From positions 13,948,001 through 14,012,000 of the forward strand of contig OX485803.1 of the NCBI GenBank assembly GCA_950295325.1: 64,000 bases of DNA, given 5' to 3'. Shown here in pieces: positions 46,352 through 54,950 of this stretch. The stretch comes from Polytrichum commune. Lineage: Eukaryota; Streptophyta; Polytrichopsida; Polytrichales; Polytrichaceae. The notes below the pieces were generated by a model. The model did no database searches and was not told where the DNA came from. It saw only the letters and a program-made list of their open reading frames with translations. The first letter of the stretch is position 1. The number at the start of each line of letters is the position of its first letter. The position numbers were made by a program, and so were the translations under genes.

Positions 46352-47830
46352 GAGGCCTCATTTTCAAACTAGTGTACATACTCAAAAACAAGCAAAGTGC
46401 CTCATTCATACAAGCTATACGTTGAATCAAAAAACCTCAAGTGGCCTCGGCTGAGAGGCCTCGGATCCGAGGGCTCACACACAAAGTAATTTACGTACTC
46501 CAAACCAACCATAGTGCCTCATCCGTACACTAGTTTTGGAACACATAAAAGAGGCCTTGGATCCGAGGCCTCTTCTCCTAGCTCCTACATATGCACTTAA
46601 CAAAACACATTTCCGGCAGCTTCAGACCTCCATATCTTCCACGTGTGGTCTCCGAATCTAACAATCAACCACTCTATCGTCATCTACTTGAAATGTAGAT
46701 GCCGATGGACACCTCACTTGCCCCATTTGGGCAGAAATCAAGGAAGTTATGCCTGTTTAAACATTCGCAGTCCCGGGAGCCACTCCCAGGGGACTGCTGA
46801 TCGAGGGCACTAAAAGGAGGCCTCGGATCCGAGGCCTCATTTTCAAACTAGTTTACATACTCAAAAACAAGCAAAGTGCCTCATTCATACAAGCTATACG
46901 TTGAATCAAAAAACCTCAAGTGGCCTCGGCCGAGAGGCCTCGGATCCGAGGCCTTACACACAAACTAGTTTACATACTCAAAACCAACCAAAGTGCCTCA
47001 TCTGTACACTTGTTTTGGAACACATAAAAGAGGCCTCGGATCCGAGGCCTCATTCACAAACTAGTTTACATACTCAAAACAAACCAAAGTGCCTCATCTG
47101 TACACTTGTTTTGGAACACATAAAAGAGGCCTCGGATCCGAGGCCTCATTCACAAACTAGTTTGCATACTCAAAACAAACCAAAGTGCCTCATCCGTACA
47201 CTTGTTTTGGAACACATAAAAGAGGCCTCGGATCCGAGGCCTCATTCACAAACTAGTTTACATCCTCAAAAACAAGCAAAGTGCCTCATTCATACAAGTT
47301 ATGCTTTGAATCAAAAAACCTCAAGTAGCCTCGGCCGAGAGGCCTCGGATCCGAGGCCTTACACACAAACTAGTTTACATACTCAAAACCAACCAAAGTG
47401 CCTCTTCCGTACACTTGTTTTGGAACACATAAAAGAGGCCTCGGATCCGAGGCCTCATTCACAAACTAGTTTACATACTCAAAACAAACCAAAGTGCCTC
47501 ATCCGTACACATGTTTTGGAACACATAAAAGAGGCCTCGTATCCGAGGCCTCATTCACAAACTAGTTTACATCCTCAAAAACAAGCAAAGTGCCTCATTC
47601 ATACAAGTTATACTTTGAATCAAAAAACCTCAAGTGGCCTCGGCCGAGAGGCCTCGGATCCGAGGCCTCACACACAAACTAGTTTACATACTCAGAACCA
47701 ACCAAAGTGCCTCAAAAAGACATGCCTAACCAAGTTACTTGTTACATGGCCCACGGGCGTTCGCCCGTGGGGCACAAGGCAGAGAGCAAGGAATCAAAAA
47801 TGGAAGAAAGTTGACATTCCATTAGTTTGA
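46352..47830. repeat. Palindrome array with 96/117-bp period
   Basis: About 12 palindromes (half-site GAGGCCTCGGA, a few variants such as GTATCC) are spaced 96 or about 117 bp apart. Both periods are divisible by three, so the plus strand is open for 309 codons (46,901-47,830) with 32- and 39-residue repeats beginning EASDPRP. The passenger gene runs on the other strand, where this section has frequent stops. No splice pattern comparable to the A/B units was found here. GCCTCGGCCGAGAGGC inserts extend some palindromes. A CCCACGGGCGTTCGCCCGTG palindrome lies near 47,750. Confidence 0.8.
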
Positions 47831-47885
47831 GAAATCAAGAACCTCACCTCTCTCAAAACCCTACCTCTCACATACTCAAACTTAC

Positions 47886-50336
47886 ACAAATATGAGGCCT
47901 CGGATCCGAGGCCTCTTCCCCTACCTCCTTCTTATGCACTATACAAAACAAGACAAGACCGAGAGCAATTGATGTGCACATAACATTTTGATTTTTCAAG
48001 CACAAACCTACCCACAAATAAAAGGCCTCGGATCCGAGGCCTCTTCCTATGGCTCCCACTTATGCACTACACAATAGAAGAAATGGCCGAGAGCAAGGAA
48101 TCAAGAAAGCAAGAAAGTTGACATTCCATTAGTTTGAGAAATCAAGAACCTCGCCTCTCTCAAAACCCTACCTCTCACATACTCAAACTTGCACAAATAT
48201 GAGGCCTCGGATCCGAGGCCTCTTGCCCTAGCTCGTTCTTGTGCACTACACAAAACGAGCCAAGGCCGAGAGCAATTGATGTGCACATAACATTTTGATT
48301 TCTCAAGCACAAACCTACCCACAAATAAGAGGCCTCGGATCCGAGGCCTCTTCCTATGGCTCCCACTTATGCACTACACAATAGAAGAAATGGCCGAGAG
48401 CAAGGAATCAAGAAAGCAAGAAAGTTGACACTCCATTAGTTTGAGAAATCAAGAACCTCACCTCTCTCAAAACCCTACCTCTCACATACTCAAACTTACA
48501 CAAATAAGAGGCCTCGGATCCGAGGCCTCTTCCCCTAGCTCGTTCTTGTGCACTACACAAAACGAGCCAAGGCCGAGAGCAATTGATGTGCACATAACAT
48601 TTTGATTTCTCAAGCACAAACCTACCCACAAATAAGAGGCCTCGGATCCGAGGCCTCTTCCTATGGCTCCCACTTATGCACTACACAATAGAAGAAATGG
48701 CCGAGAGCAAGGAATCAAGAAAGCAAGAAAGTTGACATTCCATTAGTTTGAGAAATCAAGAACCTCACCTCTCTCAAAACCCTACCTCTCACATACTCTA
48801 ACTTACACAAATAAGAGGCCTCGGATCCGAGGCCTCTTCCCCTAGCTCCTTCTTATGCACTACACAAAACAAGACAAGGCCGAGAGCAATTGATGTGCAC
48901 ATAACATTTTGATTTTTCAAGCACAAACCTACCCACAAATAAGAGGCCTTGGATCCGAGGCCTCTTCCTATGGCTCCCACTTATGCACTACACAATAGAA
49001 GAAATGGCCGAGAGCAAGGAATCAAGAAAGCAAGAAAGTCGACATTCCATTAGTTTGAGAAATCAAGAACCTCGCCTCTCTCAAAACCCTACCTTTCACA
49101 TACTCAAACTTACACAAATATGAGGTCTCGGATCCGAGGCCTCTTCCCCTAGCTCGTTCTTGTGCACTACACAAAACGAGACAAGGCCGAGAGCAACATG
49201 ATGTGCACATAACCTTTTGATTTTTCAAGCACAAACATACCTTTCTTGACATGTTCCTAAACCCAAATCAAGACAAGGCCGAAAGCAAGTCAAGCTGATA
49301 TTCCAAATACTATGAGAAATCAAGGTGATAGAAAGCAAAAACGTTGGCGAACATAGCTTGGCCGAGATCCCGACACCTTACCAGAATTTGGAGTATGCCC
49401 TCCACTGAAGCCCCTATATTGGCGCCACTATCTTCCGAGGTCCCGTCCTCTGTCGGCGATATTGGAGTGCTTCTCGAATCTCCGAGGTTTACTTGCGCCA
49501 TTCCTCTCCTGCGGCCACGCCCTCGCCTTGATGTTTGTTGTGTTCCGCCCGCCTTGCTTCGCATAAATCTTGAAGCAGGGGTCACAACATCCACACTTAG
49601 GGTTTCTGCGCATGGTTCTCCTCCTTCAGCTCTTTCGCGGCCTCCCAACAAATTTGATTTCAGATCTTCCTTTGCCGCTTTCCTCTTGGACGCCTTCATT
49701 TTTTCTCTTGCTTGAATCGTTGGTTGTCCCGACATCAGTTCTCGCTCTTCTAACGCCTTCTCAATTTGTTGTGCTACCTCCTTGTTGTCTTCTTCGTAGA
49801 TATTTCCACTATCTCCACTCCCCCCCCCTCTTCCTATATTTAAGATAAAACAATGTTTATAACAATGATGACAAACCATAATATCTAAAAGAAAAGTTGT
49901 TTCACAGTTGAATATGTTCTACCATTTTCATTATGTGCTCAAACAACTGAATATATGGAGAACCCGAAGAATACGTACGACACTTGTAGAGTTTGTCTCT
50001 TCGCGTGAGTCCTCTTGGATGTTGTCGTTTCCCAACTCCTCCACTTCTGCCATTGGTTGCGCTTTACTTCCGTCCGCCTCTTCTACAATCGGTGATAAAT
50101 GAAAAGGCCGAATCCCACAGTCTAGCCTCCACGAAGGTTTCCGCAGGTCCTTTATGCCTTGGCTCAAATCCTCGGGCGTCCCACGGCCCACGATTGGCGC
50201 TTTCCTTGCCTGTGACTTTTGTGTCCTCACTGTCTTTCTCTTCTTATCAGTGTACGTAATGTGTAGACGATCGCCTCCTCTTCTTTTTCTTAGATGGTTC
50301 CGTTGTCGGAGGTTGTGAATTGCCTATTTCCTTCAT
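47886..50336 (-). CDS. MULE passenger gene, 5' part with A/B mini-exons
   Basis: Minus strand. Exon 1 ends at 49,975 (encodes KAPIVGRGTPEDLSQG...AEVEELGNDNIQED). Its start is uncertain: ATG 50,336 opens MKEIGNSQPPTTEPSKKKK but needs a one-base shift to join KKRKTVRTQKSQ. Exon 2 is 49,382-49,833 (acidic-basic, GRGRRRG) and exon 3 is 49,241-49,256 (EHVKK). Then alternating mini-exons follow: A1 49,114-49,166, B1 48,933-48,987, A2 48,807-48,859, B2 48,626-48,680, A3 48,500-48,552, B3 48,319-48,373, A4 48,193-48,245, B4 48,012-48,066, A5 47,886-47,938. Phases fit at every join: A runs 1 to 0 (VHKNELGEEASDPRPLIC), B runs 0 to 1 (CISGSHRKRPRIRGLLFV). Basic runs suggest nuclear localisation. Function is unknown. 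It probably once continued into the methyltransferase-like exons at 26.3-22.1 kb, now separated by the gypsy insertion. Confidence 0.6.
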
Positions 50337-50616
50337 GTGTTCAACCCTCCCGCAATTCAGACCTATTCGCTCTATTTCCTTTCCACAACCTCACCACATC
50401 AAACTCACACATTGGAAAGAAAGTGAGCAATCGCATTCTTCTCAGTATATAATTGCAATACCTCCTGATGGGAGGCGCGCTTTACTATCTGACAACCATC
50501 TTTGTAATTAGGGGTATCTTTTTTTAGGATGCCTGACAGTTTTGTCTCCTTCCTGATATTCATGCGTATTTGTTTATAACTTCATCGTCATCACCATTCT
50601 CCTTCTCTATGCATCT
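50337..50616. promoter_or_regulatory. Divergent intergenic region of the MULE
   Basis: The minus-strand passenger gene and the plus-strand transposase start about 280 bp apart and point away from each other. This is the only place for both promoters, so they are probably co-regulated. No TATA box is clear enough to mark. Confidence 0.45.
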
Positions 50617-53600
50617 TTGCATCTTTGTTCCTTCACGTTTGCTTTCTCTGCCTTCATGGCTTCCACCTCAATTCTTCCTCCCGTCTCTGAGATGGCCGAA
50701 CTTCGTTCACATGGCATTGGGGTCCCTATTATATTCCCCATTGGTGCACAAGGTATTGTTGTTGTCTCGGAGCTTCATCTTAGCATTAGGTTCTCTTTGA
50801 AAGCTAGTACAATATGGGTAGAGCGTGAGATCTACCATCCTGATACTGGATTGCTCGTTCATACCTTCCATGAGACCTCCAAGGTAACTGACAATGGCAA
50901 TGTAGTGTGGGAGCTTGGCGCGGGAAAGTATAGGGTTTGTGGCTGGCCAGATTCTCAGATGGGAGTGTCAACAGAAATCCTTCCTCCTCTTCGATCATCC
51001 ACTGTTGCCTTTAGCACACCCCCGGTAATAAGCGTCAAGACCGAGCCTGGTGTAGACAACGTTATAGACTTGTCTGATTCTTCGAGTGAAGATGTACCAG
51101 TGCATAAGGCTGTTGTCCATGATTTCCCTCATTTGTTTCCCTTTGCATCCTACGTAACGCCTTCTCCATCTAGCTCTGTCCCTTCAACTCCTTCGGTCCC
51201 TACATCTAAACCTCCTCAAACTATTGTTCAATGTCTTCGTCGTCTTGGCTCTATGCCCGGTAGTAAGAACGTCCTCAAGAAAATAGATTACGATAAAATC
51301 AAAATCCAAGAAGTTAATCACCTTCCCCCTCGTTTCGATGGCACCCAGTTATTTGTCCTCCCTGCAGCAGAAGTCTCTTCATCTCAAACCAGGGCCAAGT
51401 CGTTGGACGGCATGGACAAGCAATATGATGGCCATGTTTGGACTAAGACTCAAACCACCAACATTACAAACGACGTTGGCCTTGCATTTTGTTCCTCTAC
51501 CTGTGTTGGCCATCTCCAATGCCAAAACCTGAGTTGTGATTACCTTCAACGCGCCCATCGTACCTCTAAGGTCAATGACACAGAATTTGAAGGTTTCACT
51601 AAAGATCCTTTCCCTCTCTCTGGCATTGTGCCATCCGGATCTACTCTTGTCTGCAGGATCTGTAAAGAGCCTCCCAAATGCATTGCACTATGCGAGGCCA
51701 AAATCTTCTACATCCATGGGAAGGAGTCATCCCAAAGAGCCTGCATTCATCTCGGTTCTCATCAACATCCAGTGAAGGTTGGAGACTGCAGAGACAGTCG
51801 GAAGCGTATCAATGCACTTCTTGAGGAGCACGTTGAACGTACGCCTCAAGCCACCCACAGCAAGATCGTCCTTGAAGCTAGCAAGGACATTGTTGGTGAG
51901 TTTCTCCTTTCTGGCGATAATGACACACACCGTCTCTTCTCTTTAAAAGAGCTTGAACCTGTTTTTGAGAGCTGTAGAGAGTTGAATTCCCCAAACCTTC
52001 GCTCTAAGGTTACCTCTTTCAAATATTTGCGGAGGTTTGGTGTTATGGATGGCATCGCAAAGCTCCGAGGTGTTAGCAATTGGGCCTACGTCCAACGGAA
52101 CCAATTCCCAGGACAAGGTGACGATACAGACAAGGTGTTCGTCTTCAAGATGTCGGAGGTTGGTCCTGGAAGTGGAGTGGATTTGGTTCGTCGGATGCAA
52201 CCGGGTGGGGACCTGGAGAACGCGTGGATGATGTCCGATCACGTGAAGCGGGTCAAAGGGTGGACCACCATGGCCGCTCATGTGTACGATGGGACTTATC
52301 AACGGGTCATGACCATTTCATGTTGTGATTTCCAATCGGAGGATAAGGATGCCCAAGTTCTCTTCTGGCAGAACCTCAACCACGTCATGGCCCGACACGG
52401 TATCCCACATCCAAACTTTATAGGCTTCATGGCGGACAGTGCCCAAGCCAATTGGAACGCTGTTCGCATTGTGTACGGTTCAGGGGATCCCAAAGTTCCA
52501 ATGGAGGGTCGTGAGCGCACTTGTTTTTTCCATTGGAAACAATCACTCGAAAAACATACAAAATCGTATATAAAGCATGAGTTACAAGACCAACATAGAC
52601 ATCTTTGCCTTCAATATCGAAATGCGTCATCTATGGAAGAGGCTGAGACTAGGTACCTAGCTATCAAGGCTTGGTGGGCGTCATCAAATTGTACAAGTGA
52701 GGACGGTCTCAAGCATCTTCAGCTCTGGCTTGCTTTTTGGCACTTCCGCTACCTTCAATGGGGTGGTTTCATGGAACTGGTACATCTCCTTCATAATTCA
52801 TTATTGGTTTTTCTTGGATTCGATTTCCTCTCTTTGTACATTTATATTAATACTTGATTTCTCCAATCAGGAAAAGGTTTTAACCCAAGACCAATTGGCC
52901 GAGATGCCGTCGTACAATCTTGCGGAGTCCGTCCACAACAAGTGGCTTCAAGCCTCCGGCAACAAGGGTGGAGATCTATACGTGGCTACGGTTGACGACT
53001 ACATTCGCGCCTTCTTACAAGTTGTTGCATACTACCAGTTCCTTAAAGGTGGAATTGGCGGAGATGGTCCAAGCAAAGAAGAACTAAAGCTCAGGGGTGC
53101 TCAACGTCGAGCTCAGCGTACTGGCGACCCCACAGTGTTGCAGAAGGTCTTGCTTGACATGTCCGGTGGGGAAGAATTTTGCACTCGCGATCCACACCTT
53201 GAGGGCGCTGAGGTGTTTAGATCGCAGAAGCGAAGACCAGACACTCCAATTGGTGATGATGGCGAGACCCACCGCCCCGATACCGTGAACTTCTCTCGCC
53301 CTCCCCCCGGTAAGCGTGTCACTCGATCTCAACCAGAAACACTACCCACTATCATTGAGGAGTCTTCCCCCTCTGTACAAGAGGTTCAAGTGCCTTCACC
53401 TGCAGGACTTGGTTTCCAGCGTGTCACTGCCGTGCAAGAAACCAAAGTAGATGTCTCTCTTTGGCATATTGCCCGCATACCCTATACGTCTGGGAAGTCT
53501 TGTTGGGCTAATCATGCAGGCACGAAGAAGAAGTGCACCGCAAGAATCGTCACTAATAATAAGAGCGTCCCTGCGCCGACCTACACCGGTATGTGGCATC

Positions 53601-54328
53601 ATTACAAACTCCAATCGATGAAGCGCGCGGACTTTGTCTTTTGCCCAGACGACATTGAGCGTTGCGTGAAGGGCCCTCGTCGGAAATGGGTCATGCCGTT
53701 CTCTGCTGATGACCAGAAGCCTCCTATTCCCCCAATCTGGCCCGTGAAGATTGGTACCAACCTCACCTGCTCGGAGATCTTCGCCCTTGAGAACGCAGGT
53801 TTTCAACTCCCACCAAAGGAGCGCATCACACCGACTCAACTCTTCACCAACTCTGCTCCCCCGCTGGATATGTCTGGAATCCGTGTTCCAGAAAACCCCG
53901 ACATGATCCCTCCGACAAGATTGTCCAAGCTTGTTCGGCGATCCAGCAGCGCACCTTCGGCAAAGCAGAGGCAGATGGTGGCCTCTGCTGAAGCTATGCA
54001 TGGTACCGTTCTGAAGTTAACTATGATCCCTCAACCGGGATTTGGTTGCATTATCACACTGCAGTCCAAATCAGAACCCCAACCACCGATCTACCAAGTG
54101 ACAGTCAGTTCTCTTCCAGAGTGCAACTGCGCATACTTCTTGGATATGATTTCCAAGTACAGCCGCAAACGAAATTCTTATCTGAATTGTAAGCATTTGT
54201 ATTACATTTTCATCAAGGTTTCTAATTTGGATGCGGAAGTGAATTTGTTCATTCACGCCCCGACATTTAGCTTCAATGAGGTCAAACTCATCCTCGAAGG
54301 GGGTCTTTTGACAAAGTCTACTTCTTAG
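50617..54328 (+). CDS. MULE transposase with GCM/WRKY-type zinc cluster and SWIM finger
   Basis: Two exons, 50,617-52,779 and 52,871-54,328, joined in phase 0 over a 91-bp GT-AG intron (GTACAT...TCCAATCAG), give about 1,206 residues; ATG 50,656 is an equally good start. N-terminal region to about 260 is variable, Ser/Thr/Pro-rich. At about 290-420 is a Cys/His cluster (FCSSTCVGHLQCQNLSCDYL; CRICKEPPKCIALCEAKIFY) like the GCM/WRKY DNA-binding fold used by some MULEs. The DDE core has D557 (VYDGTYQR), D607 (FMADSAQANWNAVR), the CxxH of CFFHW (about 636-639) and E740 (NLAESVHNKW). A SWIM finger lies at 1139-1163 (CNC...CKH). No stop or frameshift is present. It should bind the terminal repeats and cut and rejoin the element. 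The name rests on motifs read by eye; domain boundaries are approximate. Confidence 0.82.
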
Positions 54329-54901
54329 AATTCCTCTCAACCTAGCAATACATTGGGCTATGATATATGTGTCCATTTCTGGACCTCTTGTGAAGCAATA
54401 ATTGATTGATATAATAAAGGTATAATCTCAATGATTATTTTTATTTGCTTCAAAATTTTGTATTACAATGCTTCCTATGTCTATCAACTCTATTTCCGTT
54501 TTGCATACTTCTTAGATGATTGCGAGGGAGGTGGACCCGGTCGAAGCAAATTTATTATTTTGATTCCTTTGTATTTTGATTGACTCATTATTCAATTATA
54601 CCAATCTCAAAAAATCCATTTTCATTGATTCTTTCTTGTAGTCATCCTTGGTTTTAATAATTCAACCACCTCACGGTTTCCAAACTTAATGAGACCATTT
54701 CAAATTCAGGGTTTTTATTTTATTTTATGACCTATACATCCCACGGAAATAGGTCCAATTTTTTTACTATTATTTTCATATTCTAGAATATTCTTGGTAT
54801 ATTCTTGGTATATTCTTGGTTATTTTGAAATATCCTAATTTTAGTCTGACAAGTTTACTATTTTTATTTCCTCTACGCTCTCCGCTCTCCAAATCTCTGC
54901 T
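54329..54901 (+). other. MULE right subterminal region
   Basis: AT-rich 3' flank of the transposase gene without coding capacity. Contains three TATTCTTGG repeats near 54,790-54,820. Merges into the right terminal repeat. Confidence 0.6.
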
Positions 54902-54941
54902 CTCCGCTCTACGCTCTACGCTCACATACAAGTGTCGTCCC
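54902..54941 (-). repeat. Right terminal inverted repeat of the MULE
   Basis: Read inward (minus): GGGACGACACTTGTATGTGA then GCGTAGAGCGTAGAGCGGAG. It matches the left end in GGGA, GTATGTGAGCG and the GAGCG iterations. Followed outside by the AATAATGAT duplication. Confidence 0.8.
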
Positions 54942-54950
54942 AATAATGAT

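Larger units (their letters stand above)
44150..49968. repeat. Inverted-duplication arm 2 (source arm, 5,819 bp)
   Basis: This arm comprises the 3' LTR plus 3.6 kb of authentic MULE flank. Continuity with passenger exon 1 on its right side and the target duplication on its left side mark it as the original, and arm 1 as the copy. Spacer between arms is 6,856 bp. Confidence 0.92.
21115..54941 (+). mobile_element. Giant Mutator-like (MULE) transposon, 33.8 kb, with nested gypsy insertion
   Basis: Both ends read inward as GGGA, 6-7 variable bases, then GTATGTGAGCG and iterated GAGCG(G/T)A units. The perfect 9-bp AATAATGAT flanks the element at 21,106-21,114 and 54,942-54,950; 9 bp is the classical MULE duplication length. 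Inside are a MULE-type transposase gene (plus strand, right end) and a large minus-strand passenger gene with its palindromic mini-exon array. A gypsy retrotransposon of 17.4 kb has inserted between them. Without it the element would be about 16.4 kb, which is very large for a MULE. The transposase frame is intact, so the element may have moved recently. The passenger gene carries stop codons. Confidence 0.82.

Noticed and set aside
26506-49166. CRISPR-like array of short palindromic repeats
   Set aside because: The DNA is eukaryotic, the spacers are themselves repeated, spacing is 96-180 bp, and splice signals frame the units. No cas genes.
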